This document shows, piece by piece, positions 1 to 8,702 of a stretch of 64,000 nucleotides of DNA; within the stretch, counting starts at the first letter, position 1; every line of letters begins with the position of its first letter. The stretch lies in the NCBI RefSeq assembly GCF_028737205.1, contig NZ_JAQZAL010000015.1, positions 102,882 through 166,881 on the forward strand, in the 5' to 3' direction. The notes below the pieces were generated by a model, which worked only from the letters and a program-made list of their open reading frames with translations, was not told where the DNA came from and searched no databases. Source of the stretch: Actinomycetospora lutea (GTDB taxonomy: Bacteria > Actinomycetota > Actinomycetes > Mycobacteriales > Pseudonocardiaceae). Both the position numbers and the translations under genes were made by a program.

Positions 1-876
1 GGAGGAGATCTTCTTGACCTCCTCGCCCTGGGCCAGGCTGGTCTCGGAGAGCCGGCGCATCTCCTCGTTCTGCCGCTGGCCGACCAGCGCCGCGTTCACC
101 TGCAGGATGTTGCCCAGCAGCTGGCGGAAGTTGTCGGCCGACTCGCTGGTCTGCGCGGTGTGGTCGGCGACGTCGCGCAGCCCGCGGTGCAGCTCGATCC
201 GCGCCGGGTCGTCGGCCGACTCCCGCAGCAGGCCGTCGAGGACCTCCCGCAGCGGGTCGACGGCGCGCTGGAGCTCGATGACCTCGCGCGAGAGCTGGTA
301 GATGCGCCGCGAGACGCTCGGGTCGCCGCCGAAGACCTGGGTCTCGATCTGGTCGATGTCGTGGCGCAGCCCGCGGACCACGGGCCGGTAGTCGTCGACG
401 ACGCGGTCGAGCACGGCGTAGAGCACCGCGCGGGGACCCTGCGCGAGCAGCCCGGGATCGGCCTCGAGCCGCGCGCGCACCGACGACAGGTCGGGGGTCT
501 CGGCGTGCCGGACGGTGACGACGAAGTCGCGGCCGAGGAAGAGGTGGATCTCGCCGACCTGGACGTCCTCGTCCTCGTCGACGTACCAGGCGGGGCGCAG
601 GACGACGAACTCGACGTCGTCGTAGCGTTCGAGCTTGGGGCGCTGGTGGGCGTTGACCGCGTCCTCGACGGCGAGCGCGGGCAGCGACAGCTCACGGGCG
701 AGGCGGTCGAGCTCCTCGGAGTCGGGGCGCAGCAGGCCGATCCAGGCGAAGCCGTCGTCGTCCGTGTCGCCCGGGGCGCGCTCCCGGTCGCGCAGCAGCG
801 CCAGCGTGCGGTCCAGGGAGTCGGGCTCGCTGTCGCGCTCCCCGCCCACGTACACCGCGTTGTCGACGACGGTCAT
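1..876 (-). CDS. CorA-type magnesium/divalent cation transporter, C-terminus cut by window edge
   Basis: The 292 codons present match the large cytosolic N-terminal part of the CorA family: an alpha/beta domain (residues about 1-130, with WIGLLRPD and VEDAVNAHQRPKLERY-type segments), then long helices (about 150-290) that form the funnel of the pentamer. The two C-terminal membrane helices and the GMN selectivity motif should lie beyond base 1 and cannot be checked. The ATG at 876 is used because the CorA-like sequence begins there and no better start is visible. CorA proteins take up Mg2+ or Co2+ through the inner membrane. The family is clear; the transported ion is inferred. Confidence 0.9.
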   Translation of the reverse strand, partial: MTVVDNAVYVGGERDSEPDSLDRTLALLRDRERAPGDTDDDGFAWIGLLRPDSEELDRLARELSLPALAVEDAVNAHQRPKLERYDDVEFVVLRPAWYVDEDEDVQVGEIHLFLGRDFVVTVRHAETPDLSSVRARLEADPGLLAQGPRAVLYAVLDRVVDDYRPVVRGLRHDIDQIETQVFGGDPSVSRRIYQLSREVIELQRAVDPLREVLDGLLRESADDPARIELHRGLRDVADHTAQTSESADNFRQLLGNILQVNAALVGQRQNEEMRRLSETSLAQGEEVKKISS

Positions 877-931
877 CGGGCGATTGTCCCGCACGGGTGT
901 CGGACCGGCCCGGCGCGACACCTCGCACGAC

Positions 932-1699
932 CTAGTGCGCGAGCGCGACCCCCGCCGCCACGAGGCCGACCGCGTTGGTGCCCAGGTGCAGCCCGATCGG
1001 GGCGAGCACCGAGCCCGTGCGGTGGCGCAGCCAGCCCAGGGCGAAGCCGCCGACGACCGTCACCGCGACGACGGCCAGCGCCGAGGTCCACTGCAGCGTC
1101 GGCGGCAGCGGCACCGCCGACGGTCCCATCGCCACGGTGAGGTGCCAGAGGCCGAAGGCGACGGCGGTGACGCTGAGCGCCACGCGGGCCGACAGCGAGC
1201 GCACCGAGTGCCCCTGCAGCACGCCCCGGAACGCGAGCTCCTCGGCGAGCACGGTGCCCAGCGGGATGAGGACGAGGCCGCGCAGCAGCAGGGCGCCGGG
1301 CGAGGCGCCGGCGAGCTGGGGGTTCTCGAGCAGGTCGGGGGCGGCGACGAGCACGGCGCCGTAGCCGAGCACCGCGACGCCGATCGCCGCGCCGCCCCAG
1401 CGCAGCCCGGCGCCCCAGGTGCCGCGGCCGATGCCGAGGTCGTGCCAGGTCAGGCCGAGCAGGCGCGCCACCGTGACCATCGCCGCGACGCCGCCGACGT
1501 TGAAGACGGCCTTGAGCACGGGGTCCGCGGGCAGGGCCGGGAGCGCGAGGTTGCTCCACGTCAGCAGCAGGACCGCGATCACCGCGGGCGGGGCGAGCCG
1601 CCGCCAGTGGCTGACCTTCTCGACGGGCTCGGTCTCCTCGCCCCCGGTGCCGTCGGCGGGCGGGCGTGCGGGCGTGGCCGTGTGCTGGGGAGCGGTCAC
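932..1699 (-). CDS. CPBP family intramembrane metalloprotease (CAAX-type)
   Basis: A 255-aa multi-pass membrane protein. The family signature is visible: EE at 153-154 with Arg158 (EELAFR), a second motif with His186 (FGLWHL) and a third with His238 and Asn242 (HLGTN), which together bind the catalytic metal. CPBP (Abi/CAAX prenyl protease 2-like) proteins cleave substrates in the membrane; bacterial members act in bacteriocin immunity or protein maturation, but no substrate is suggested here. The GTG start at 1699 overlaps the TGA of the upstream hydrolase as GTGA, so the two are translationally coupled. The first 35 residues are polar and poorly conserved. Confidence 0.88.
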   Translation of the reverse strand: MTAPQHTATPARPPADGTGGEETEPVEKVSHWRRLAPPAVIAVLLLTWSNLALPALPADPVLKAVFNVGGVAAMVTVARLLGLTWHDLGIGRGTWGAGLRWGGAAIGVAVLGYGAVLVAAPDLLENPQLAGASPGALLLRGLVLIPLGTVLAEELAFRGVLQGHSVRSLSARVALSVTAVAFGLWHLTVAMGPSAVPLPPTLQWTSALAVVAVTVVGGFALGWLRHRTGSVLAPIGLHLGTNAVGLVAAGVALAH

Positions 1700-3540
1700 T
1701 CCTCCAGCATGCCTGCCACTCTCTGCGTGTCCGCATCGGTCCACCCCGGTGGCGTACCCACGGAGAGCCAGCCGCCCACCATCACCTCGCGGTACTGGTG
1801 GCCGTGCCCGTCGGGCACCGAGAGCGAATTGGTGAGGTCGATGGTGACCTGCCAGAACGTCACCACGGGGTACCAGTCGACGGCCTCGGACACGTCCCGA
1901 CCTCGGGGTTCGTCGAGCCAGTCGGGGCGGTGCCACAGCAGGCTCGGGGTCCACCAGACGATCGGGTCGGACGCGTGCTGCAGGTACACCACGTGTGGTG
2001 GAGACCACAGTCCCGGCGGGCGTGTCAGGTCCTCCGCGGTCGACCCGAACCGGACATCCCGCCCACCGGCGACCACGGGCAGGACGGCCGGTGACCCGGG
2101 ATCGCGGCGCGCGGTGAGCGCCGCGTGCAGCCGGTTCGAGTTCGGCGGCCCCACCCAGAGCACCCCGTCGGCCTGCGCGCGGGCGTCGTCGAGGCTCGAG
2201 AACGCGGCCTCCGAGCCCAGCGCCCCGAGGCTCTCGCCGAACACGATCAGCCGCGGGCGCCGGTCGGGCGGGAGCCGGTCGACCCGCGCGTGCACGGCGT
2301 CGAAGAGCGCCCGCCCCTCGGCCTCGGCACGCGAGCGGTCGACCACGAACGACAGCCAGCTCGGCAGGTACGAGTACTGGGTGGCGACGATCGCGGAGTT
2401 CCCGCCCCAGATCATCTCCAGGGAGTCGGCGACCGAGTCGTCGATCCACCCGGTGCCCGTGGTCGTCACCACGGCGATCACCCCCCGGCCGAAGGCCCCG
2501 GTGCGCTCGAGCTCGGCGACGGCGAGCGCGGCGCGCTCCTCGGGGCCGGGCGCCGACATCAGCCCGACGTAGGCGCGGATCGGCGGCACGGGCCGCCGCC
2601 CGGAGGCCTCGCCGAGCTCGCCGAGGGTGCGCCCGCCCGTGACGAAGTCCTGTCCCTCGCGGCCCAGGGTGTTCCACCGCACCGCGGAGGCCGGCGAGCC
2701 CGAGCGCAGCGGTGAGATCGGCGCGACCACCCCGGCGTAGGGCTGCGCGTTGGTCGCGCTGAACGCGGCGTCCGCGACGCGCAGCCCGGTGCGCAGCACC
2801 AGCGCGTCGATCATCGTGGCGACGAGGACCACCACGAGCACCGTCCCGACGACCGTCGCGACCTGAGCGGGGAGGTGGGCGCGGCGCCGGAGCACGTCGG
2901 CGGCCCGGCCGGCGAGCCAGCGCACGCCCCGCCCGAACCCGACGATCAGGCCCGCGATCACGACCGCCACCGGCCCGGCGCGCAGCCAGCCGTCGGTGGT
3001 CGGCTGGGCGATGCCCATGAGCCCGGCGACCTGCCGCTGCCACGCCGCCCCGGCCAGCAGCATCCAGAGCAGCGCCACCGCCGCGGTGACCACGAGGACG
3101 ACCCAGGTACCCGGCGTGAACCACTGCGGCGTCGCCCGCTGCAGCCGGACGGTGAGGCGGGTCCACCGCGCGGTGCGCCCGAGCAGCCACGCGAGGACGA
3201 CGCCCAGCCCGTAGCCCAGCCCGGCCGAGACGCCGGTGGCGAGCCCCTGGAAGAGGTAGTCGCGGGGGATCAGCGACGGGGTGAGCGAGATGAGCGCGAA
3301 GGCGGTGCCGAGGACGAAGCCCGCCGGGTGCGCCCGGGGCACGTAGCGGACCAGCGGGGCCAGGCGCGGCGGGAGCAGCGGGGAGTCGCCGCCGAACTGG
3401 TGGCGCGCGCCGTCGCGGTGCCAGAGGTGGTGGTGCTCCAGCTCTTCCTCGAACTCCCGCTGGAACGCGGTGTCGAGGCCGCTCTCGGTGTCCGGGTGCG
3501 TCGAGCCCGCGGCCGTCGCCCGGGTCTCACGGTCCGCCAC
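1696..3540 (-). CDS. Membrane-anchored alpha/beta-hydrolase family protein (Abhydrolase_9 type)
   Basis: A 614-aa protein with a polar N-terminus, about five membrane helices (roughly 73-93, 104-122, 145-165, 187-205, 226-248) and a C-terminal hydrolase domain with the nucleophile elbow GESLG (Ser437). This layout matches the actinobacterial family with an alpha/beta-hydrolase N-terminal membrane region followed by an Abhydrolase_9 catalytic domain. Substrate unknown; lipid or ester hydrolysis at the membrane is an inference. I chose the GTG at 3540 rather than an open frame to 3612 because GAAGGTGGG lies just before it. It is coupled to the downstream CPBP protease by a GTGA overlap. Confidence 0.85.
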   Translation of the reverse strand: MADRETRATAAGSTHPDTESGLDTAFQREFEEELEHHHLWHRDGARHQFGGDSPLLPPRLAPLVRYVPRAHPAGFVLGTAFALISLTPSLIPRDYLFQGLATGVSAGLGYGLGVVLAWLLGRTARWTRLTVRLQRATPQWFTPGTWVVLVVTAAVALLWMLLAGAAWQRQVAGLMGIAQPTTDGWLRAGPVAVVIAGLIVGFGRGVRWLAGRAADVLRRRAHLPAQVATVVGTVLVVVLVATMIDALVLRTGLRVADAAFSATNAQPYAGVVAPISPLRSGSPASAVRWNTLGREGQDFVTGGRTLGELGEASGRRPVPPIRAYVGLMSAPGPEERAALAVAELERTGAFGRGVIAVVTTTGTGWIDDSVADSLEMIWGGNSAIVATQYSYLPSWLSFVVDRSRAEAEGRALFDAVHARVDRLPPDRRPRLIVFGESLGALGSEAAFSSLDDARAQADGVLWVGPPNSNRLHAALTARRDPGSPAVLPVVAGGRDVRFGSTAEDLTRPPGLWSPPHVVYLQHASDPIVWWTPSLLWHRPDWLDEPRGRDVSEAVDWYPVVTFWQVTIDLTNSLSVPDGHGHQYREVMVGGWLSVGTPPGWTDADTQRVAGMLEE

Positions 3541-3637
3541 GGTCCCACCTTCTCGCGCCGCGCAAGCCGGTACGGGCGCCCCGCCGACCCGTGGGCGTGA
3601 TCTTCCCGGCACCCGGTCGCCCGCGGCGGCGCGGTGA

Positions 3638-4840
3638 TCAGCCCCGCAGCAGGGGTTCCAGCCAGCGGCCGGCGGCGAGCAGCGCGTCCTCGCGGTCGGG
3701 GTGGCCGATCAGGGCGAGGCCCAGCGGCAGGCCGGCGTCGTCGCGCAGACCGGGGACGGCGAGCGCCGGCATCCCGAGCAGGTGCCAGGGGCGGGACAGG
3801 ACGGGGTCGCCGGTGCCCTCGGTCGCGAGCGGGGCGACCCCCAGGGCGCCGGGGACGAGCACGGCGTCGGCGTCCTCCAGCCGCGCGAGGACCGCGGCGC
3901 GCGTGGCCGCGGCGCGCTCCCGGGCGCCGGCGAGCACGTCCTCCGACACCGCCCGGCCCTCCGCCAGCATCGCCGTCAGGCGCGCGCCCAGCCCGGGCAC
4001 GGACGGCACCACGCCCGCCGCCTCGGCGGCCATGACCGTGTGGTGGTCGGCGACCGCGGCGTCCAGGGCCACGTCGACGGGGGCGATCGCGGCCCCCTGC
4101 GCGCGGGCGCGGTCGACGGCGTGGGCGTGCGCCGCCCGCATCGCCGGCGACACGTCCGCGACCTCGGTGCCGTCCCAGGCCAGCAGCCGGGGCGCGCGGG
4201 TCGGGGCCGCGGCGGGCTCCCGGCCGGTGAGCACGCCGTGGACCAGGACGAGGTCCTCGACGCCCGCAGCGAACAGCCCGGGCGTGTCGAGGCTCGGTGC
4301 GAGCGGGTGGATGCCCTCGACCGACAGGGTCCCGCGCGTCACGGCGAGCCCGGCGACCCCGCAGAACGACGCCGGGCGGACCACCGAGCCCGCGGTCTGC
4401 GACCCGAGCGCGAGCGGCACCGTGCCGGCGGCGACCGCCGCCGCCGACCCGCTGGACGAGCCGCCGGGGGTGCGTGCGAGGTCGTGCGGGTTCCGGGTCG
4501 GGCCCGGGTCGAAGCAGGCGAACTCCGTGGTGACGGTCTTGCCGACCATCACCGCCCCGGCGTCGCGCAGCATCGCCACGATCGTCGCGTCGGCCGCGGC
4601 CGGCGGGGCGTCGGCGCGGGTCGGCGAACCGCAGACGGTCGGTACCCCGGCGACGTCGATGATGTCCTTGACGCCGACCGGGACGCCGGCGAGGGGTCCG
4701 GGGCCGCCCGCGTCCGGCGGGAGCAGCCCGACCCAGGCGTGCACACGGTCGTCGATCTGCTCGATGCGCCGCCGGGCGGCGTCACCGCCGTCGTGCGCGT
4801 CGACCAGACGCCAGGTCGTGACCAGCTCCCCGGAGTCCAC
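3638..4840 (-). CDS. Amidase signature (AS) family amidohydrolase
   Basis: A 400-aa protein with the complete Ser-cisSer-Lys machinery: Lys58 in GVKD, the GGSSSGSA loop at 126-133 and the nucleophile Ser152 in GSQTAGS. It is shorter than the usual 450-500 aa of the family and resembles allophanate/glutamyl-amidase-like members; it hydrolyses an unidentified amide bond. The Glu/Asp-tRNA amidotransferase is unlikely, because no gatB or gatC is nearby. It sits alone between a secreted repeat protein and the hydrolase-protease pair. A second, unrelated-looking amidase lies at 49213-50589. Confidence 0.88.
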   Translation of the reverse strand: MDSGELVTTWRLVDAHDGGDAARRRIEQIDDRVHAWVGLLPPDAGGPGPLAGVPVGVKDIIDVAGVPTVCGSPTRADAPPAAADATIVAMLRDAGAVMVGKTVTTEFACFDPGPTRNPHDLARTPGGSSSGSAAAVAAGTVPLALGSQTAGSVVRPASFCGVAGLAVTRGTLSVEGIHPLAPSLDTPGLFAAGVEDLVLVHGVLTGREPAAAPTRAPRLLAWDGTEVADVSPAMRAAHAHAVDRARAQGAAIAPVDVALDAAVADHHTVMAAEAAGVVPSVPGLGARLTAMLAEGRAVSEDVLAGARERAAATRAAVLARLEDADAVLVPGALGVAPLATEGTGDPVLSRPWHLLGMPALAVPGLRDDAGLPLGLALIGHPDREDALLAAGRWLEPLLRG

Positions 4841-4857
4841 GCCCGGGAGTCTCTCTC

Positions 4858-5418
<561 letters not shown>

Positions 5419-5437
5419 GCGAGTTCCTCCTCCGGCT

Positions 5438-5477
5438 GGACCACTGTCCTCCGAACGGAGGAAAGAGGTTGCGGTCC
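5438..5477 (-). promoter_or_regulatory. Structured 5' leader of the Gly-Asn protein mRNA
   Basis: Between the presumed promoter and the start at 5418, an outer stem (5438-5444 with 5471-5477, six of seven pairs) encloses a perfect 7-bp hairpin (5447-5453 with 5456-5462, AA loop). The structure ends about 20 bases before the start codon. It may protect the mRNA or act as a regulatory leader; I could not match it to a named riboswitch. Confidence 0.4.
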
Positions 5478-5623
5478 CGCTCGCTTTAGGTCTCGTTTCG
5501 GTCACGACGCAGCGAGGAGTGCCCCGCTCCGGGCGACCTCAACCCACCCGACCCGGGCTACGGTCGGGACGGCGTTCCACCGGGGTGTTCCGCGCCCCGT
5601 CGTCGTGCTCCTACGCTGCGTCG

Positions 5624-6256
5624 ATGGCGGCGACGACGACGGCGCGCTGGGTCGAGGTGCACCCGCGCAACCCCCAGCGCCGCGCGATCCGCGCGACGGT
5701 GGACCTGCTGCGCGAGGGCGGGCTGATCGCCTATCCCACCGACTCGTGCTTCGCGCTGGGCGCGATGCTGGGCAACCGCGAGGGCCTCGAGCGCATCCGC
5801 ACGATCCGCCGGCTCGACGCCCGGCACCACTTCACGCTGGTGTGCCGCGACTTCGCGCAGCTCGGGCAGTTCGTCCGCATCTCCACGCCGGTGTTCCGGG
5901 CGGTCAAGGCGGCGACGCCGGGCTGCTACACGTTCATCCTCCCGGCGACCAAGGAGGTCCCGCGCCGGCTGCTGCACCCGCGCAAGCGCACGGTCGGCGT
6001 GCGGATCCCGCGGCACCCCGTGGTCGACGCGCTGCTCGAGGAGCTCGACGAGCCGCTGCTGTCCTCGACCCTGCTCCTGCCCGACACCGAGGAGCCGATG
6101 ACGTCGGGCTGGGAGATCCACGAGCGCCTGGGCCACCAGCTCGACGCGATCCTCGACTCCGGCGAGTGCGGCACCGAGCCGACGACGGTCATCGACCTCT
6201 CCGGCGAGGAGCCCGAGCTGGTCCGGCAGGGCGCGGGCGAGGGCTTCGAGTGGTGA
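5624..6256 (+). CDS. Sua5/YciO/YrdC/YwlC family protein (threonylcarbamoyl-AMP synthase-like)
   Basis: A 210-aa protein with the YrdC fold: N-terminal PRNPQRRAI and the nucleotide-binding segment EGGLIAYPTDSCFALG (about 29-44), then the RTIRRLDARHHFTLVCRD region that binds ATP phosphates, and a late SSTLLLPDTEEPMTSG block. The wording is closest to the YciO branch rather than the essential TsaC/Sua5 that makes the t6A precursor, so its exact reaction is uncertain. No ribosome site precedes the ATG at 5624; instead TACGCT ends six bases before it, as expected for a leaderless message. It stands alone, divergent from the Gly-Asn gene. Confidence 0.85.
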   Translation: MAATTTARWVEVHPRNPQRRAIRATVDLLREGGLIAYPTDSCFALGAMLGNREGLERIRTIRRLDARHHFTLVCRDFAQLGQFVRISTPVFRAVKAATPGCYTFILPATKEVPRRLLHPRKRTVGVRIPRHPVVDALLEELDEPLLSSTLLLPDTEEPMTSGWEIHERLGHQLDAILDSGECGTEPTTVIDLSGEEPELVRQGAGEGFEW

Positions 6257-6287
6257 CGGGCGTGGCGACGGGCGTGGTGGCGCCCGG

Positions 6288-6623
6288 TCAGCGCACGATG
6301 CGGGGCAGGCGGTCGGCCGCCGCACGCAGCGCCAGGTAGGCGTCCTCGAGCTCCCGCGCGGCGAGGTGGGCGCACGCGGTCCGCACCGCGACGGCCACCT
6401 CCGCCATCGCGAGGCGGTGCCCCTCGGTCGCGCCGCCCCGGCCCGCGCGGGCGCCGTGCGCGACGACGGCGGCGCGCAGCATCTGGTCGAGCCGGCCGTC
6501 GATCACCGCGGGCGGTGGCTGGGTGAGGTCGGCGAGGTGCTCGAGCGCCGCACGGATCGCGGGCCCGAGCTCGGGGGGCTGCCCCGACGGCGACTCCGAC
6601 CCCGGCCGGGTCGCGGCGGTCAC
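6288..6623 (-). CDS. Hypothetical 111-aa protein coupled to a STAS protein
   Basis: A small, mostly helical, Ala-rich protein (RLAMAEVAVAVRTACAHLAARELEDAYLALRAAADRL in pieces). It has no recognisable domain. The GTG start at 6623 overlaps the TGA of the STAS gene as GTGA, which is the main argument that it is real. The operon with an anti-sigma antagonist suggests a regulatory partner, but that is inference only. Confidence 0.6.
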   Translation of the reverse strand: MTAATRPGSESPSGQPPELGPAIRAALEHLADLTQPPPAVIDGRLDQMLRAAVVAHGARAGRGGATEGHRLAMAEVAVAVRTACAHLAARELEDAYLALRAAADRLPRIVR

Positions 6624-7102
6624 CGCGTGCCCTGGCCGGCCGGCACCCGGCCACCGAGGGCCGGGTGGGTCGCCAGGACCGTCAGGCAGCGATCGAGGGT
6701 CGTGAGGCGCAGCGGGCGCACCACCGTGCGGTGGGCGGCGACCAGCACCAGGCGCACGCCACGCTCGACGGCGGCCTCGTGGGCCGCGGCGAACGTGTCG
6801 AGACCAGAGGCCCCGAGGAACGTGACGCCCTCGAGGTCGCAGACCACCGACGGCGCCTCGGCGTGGGCGGTGGTGTCCGGGGCGGCGTCACGCTCCTCGG
6901 CCACGGCGCGGAGCGCGCCGTCGAGGACGTCGCGCAGACGGCCGGCGGTGAGCATGTCGACCTCGCCGAGGACGCGCACGAGCACGAGCCCGCGGCGCGG
7001 CTGGGTCGGGGCGACGGTCAGACCGGGCCCGGCCGGGTCGTCGCCGACCGGTGCGGGCCATCGTGTGGCGGCGTCGTGGCCGCCGGTTCGAGGCGCCATC
7101 AT
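6620..7102 (-). CDS. STAS-domain protein (anti-sigma factor antagonist-like)
   Basis: A 160-aa protein. After about 35 polar residues comes a STAS domain: LVRVLGEVDMLTAGRLRDVL, then VVCDLEGVTFLGASGLDTF. The Ser in GASGLD (about residue 99) sits where SpoIIAA/RsbV proteins carry the phosphorylated Ser/Thr. Such proteins release a sigma factor by binding its HATPase anti-sigma factor when unphosphorylated. No kinase is adjacent; an HATPase and a SpoIIE phosphatase lie at 55.5-57.3 kb. The start uses the first of two adjacent ATGs, with GGGAGGTGG upstream. Confidence 0.85.
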   Translation of the reverse strand: MMAPRTGGHDAATRWPAPVGDDPAGPGLTVAPTQPRRGLVLVRVLGEVDMLTAGRLRDVLDGALRAVAEERDAAPDTTAHAEAPSVVCDLEGVTFLGASGLDTFAAAHEAAVERGVRLVLVAAHRTVVRPLRLTTLDRCLTVLATHPALGGRVPAGQGTR

Positions 7103-7242
7103 GGCGGGAGCCACCTCCCTGGCAAGGCGTCGTCCGCGAGCCTCGAGGGAGTGAAGCGTGCGGTGGCTGCCATCACTGTGCCCGTCCTCCCGCAGCCTGT
7201 CCACCGCGAGCGACCGCCCGAGCACGCACCGCGCTGGGTCGT

Positions 7243-7971
7243 TCAGAGCACCGACAGCCCCCGGACGACCGTGGCCAGGGCCCCGACCAGGGCGAGCACG
7301 ATGACCGCCCGGCGGGCCGCCTCCGCCGACAGACGGCGGTGCACCACGTCGCCGAGCACCACGCCCACCGCGATCCCGGCGAGGCCGGTGAGCCAGACGA
7401 CACCCCCGAGCGACGGGGCGCCCTTGCTCGCCAGCGCGACGAGGTTGATGACGAGCAGGACCACCTGGGCGGTCGGGACGAAGACCTCGATGCTCCATCG
7501 CCGGGCCAGCGCGAAGGCCGAGAGCGCCGGCCCGCCCACGCCCGCGGTGACGTTGACGAACCCGGCGACGGCGCCGGCGGTCAGGGCGCCGGGCGTCCCG
7601 TCCAGCCAGGCGCCCAGGCGGGGCACCAGCGAGAGCGCCACGGCGGCGAGCGCGAGCAGGCCGACCACGACCAGCAGCGGGCCCTCGGGCAGGGCGTCGA
7701 CGACGAGCGCGCCGAGCGGTACGGCGACCACGGCCCCGGCCAGCAGCAGCCCGGCGGCCCGCGTGTCGACCCCGCGGTGGGTGCGCACGAGGACGATGAC
7801 GCACAGCACGACCTGCAGCGCGTTGCCGAACGACACCCCGTCGCGCGGGCCCAGGATCGCCACGAGGAACGGCCCGCCGACGAGCGCGAGCCCCAACCCG
7901 GTCGTGCGCTGGGTGATCGCGCCGAGCAGGACCGGCCCCACGACGAGCGCCGCCGTCCCCGCCGCGCTCAC
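7243..7971 (-). CDS. TSUP (TauE/SafE) family membrane transporter
   Basis: A 242-aa protein made almost entirely of membrane helices (about eight), with the duplicated TSUP pattern: ITQRTTGLGLALVGGPFL near the N-terminus and GFVNVTAGVGGPALSAFAL in the middle. TSUP proteins export sulfite, sulfoacetate or other organic anions; the substrate here is unknown. A second TSUP gene at 12388-13293 is preceded by a cysteine leader peptide; this one is not. It lies 42 bases downstream of the DUF4333 gene on the same strand and may be co-transcribed with it. Confidence 0.88.
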   Translation of the reverse strand: MSAAGTAALVVGPVLLGAITQRTTGLGLALVGGPFLVAILGPRDGVSFGNALQVVLCVIVLVRTHRGVDTRAAGLLLAGAVVAVPLGALVVDALPEGPLLVVVGLLALAAVALSLVPRLGAWLDGTPGALTAGAVAGFVNVTAGVGGPALSAFALARRWSIEVFVPTAQVVLLVINLVALASKGAPSLGGVVWLTGLAGIAVGVVLGDVVHRRLSAEAARRAVIVLALVGALATVVRGLSVL

Positions 7972-8013
7972 GGGCGCGACGGGGACGGCGGCGTCATGCG
8001 GTCATGATGGGCC

Positions 8014-8451
8014 TCACTGCGGGGTGATGCTGAAGTTCACCGTGTCGCCCTCGACGCTCGTGACCTGCACCAGCAGCGACGTGGTCTGGCCCGCGTCGGT
8101 GCCGGTGCACGTGATCTGCGCGCCGACCTCGCCCTCGAGCGACGACGGGCAGCTGACCGCGGTCGGGGCGACCCCGTACTGCTGGGCGATCTGCTGCTCG
8201 ACCTGGTCGGCGGTCACCACGGGGTTGCCGAACACCATGACGAGGGCGAAGAGCGCCACCACGATCGCGACGAGGCTGCCCACCACGATCCCGATGATCT
8301 TGGGCGCCTTGCTCTTGCGCACAGGTGGTGGCGGAGGGTAACCACCATATCCCGGAGCCGGGAGTGGCCCGCCGTAGGGCATGCCGGCCGGACCCTGCGG
8401 CATCGGGGGGTACGGGAAACCGGCGGGGGGCGGCGGAGCTTGCTGCGACAT
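8014..8451 (-). CDS. DUF4333 domain membrane protein with Pro-rich N-terminus
   Basis: A 145-aa protein: Pro/Gly/Tyr-rich cytosolic N-terminus (residues 1-45), one membrane helix (about 50-73, IIGIVVGSLVAIVVALFALV) and an extracytoplasmic DUF4333 domain with its two conserved cysteines (AVSCPSSLEGEVGAQITCTG). DUF4333 is an actinobacterial domain of unknown role, found in lipoproteins and kinase-like sensor regions. The ATG at 8451 has AGGAG six bases upstream, and the longer frame to 8571 lacks such a site. Confidence 0.85.
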   Translation of the reverse strand: MSQQAPPPPAGFPYPPMPQGPAGMPYGGPLPAPGYGGYPPPPPVRKSKAPKIIGIVVGSLVAIVVALFALVMVFGNPVVTADQVEQQIAQQYGVAPTAVSCPSSLEGEVGAQITCTGTDAGQTTSLLVQVTSVEGDTVNFSITPQ

Positions 8452-8579
8452 GGGGAACTCCTGGGATCGAGGCGAGAATCGGGGCGAGGATCGGGGCCTC
8501 CGGAGCTCCGACGGCTCCGTGGCGGCTGGGATGAGCATAGGACACGGAGAGCGACGAGCAAGCGGTCTCATTGCTCCAT

Positions 8580-8597
8580 CAGAGTTATCTCAGAGTT
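8580..8597 (+). promoter_or_regulatory. Direct repeat CAGAGTT with 11-bp phasing upstream of the PP2C gene
   Basis: CAGAGTT occurs at 8580-8586 and again at 8591-8597, exactly one helical turn apart, in the 251-base gap between divergent genes. OmpR/PhoP-type regulators bind such phased direct repeats. The spacing and half-site resemble the array before the lipoprotein-prrAB operon. The rest of this gap shows only a short tandem ATCGGGGC repeat near 8476-8500. Confidence 0.4.
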
Positions 8598-8702
8598 CGC
8601 CGGTCCACGCGCGCTCCTCACGCCTCTCACAGCCGGCGTACAGGGTCGGCGGCGAGCCTAGGACCAGGACGCGCCACCGTCCGCGCCCAGCGAGGAGGAC
8701 CC

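Noticed and set aside
635..2572. A 645-codon plus-strand open frame across the CorA, CPBP and hydrolase genes
   Set aside because: Low-complexity Arg/Ser text without motifs; three well-recognised genes occupy the other strand.
932..3190. A 752-codon minus-strand frame that would fuse the protease to an upstream region
   Set aside because: The upstream part is an out-of-frame reading of the membrane hydrolase; the protease starts at the GTGA junction at 1699.
3638..4840. GatA subunit of the tRNA-dependent amidotransferase
   Set aside because: Too short and no gatB or gatC beside it; family-level amidase is the safe call.
5438..5477. ydaO (c-di-AMP) riboswitch before a secreted protein
   Set aside because: Actinobacterial ydaO elements are longer with pseudo-symmetric conserved cores; only two simple stems are present.
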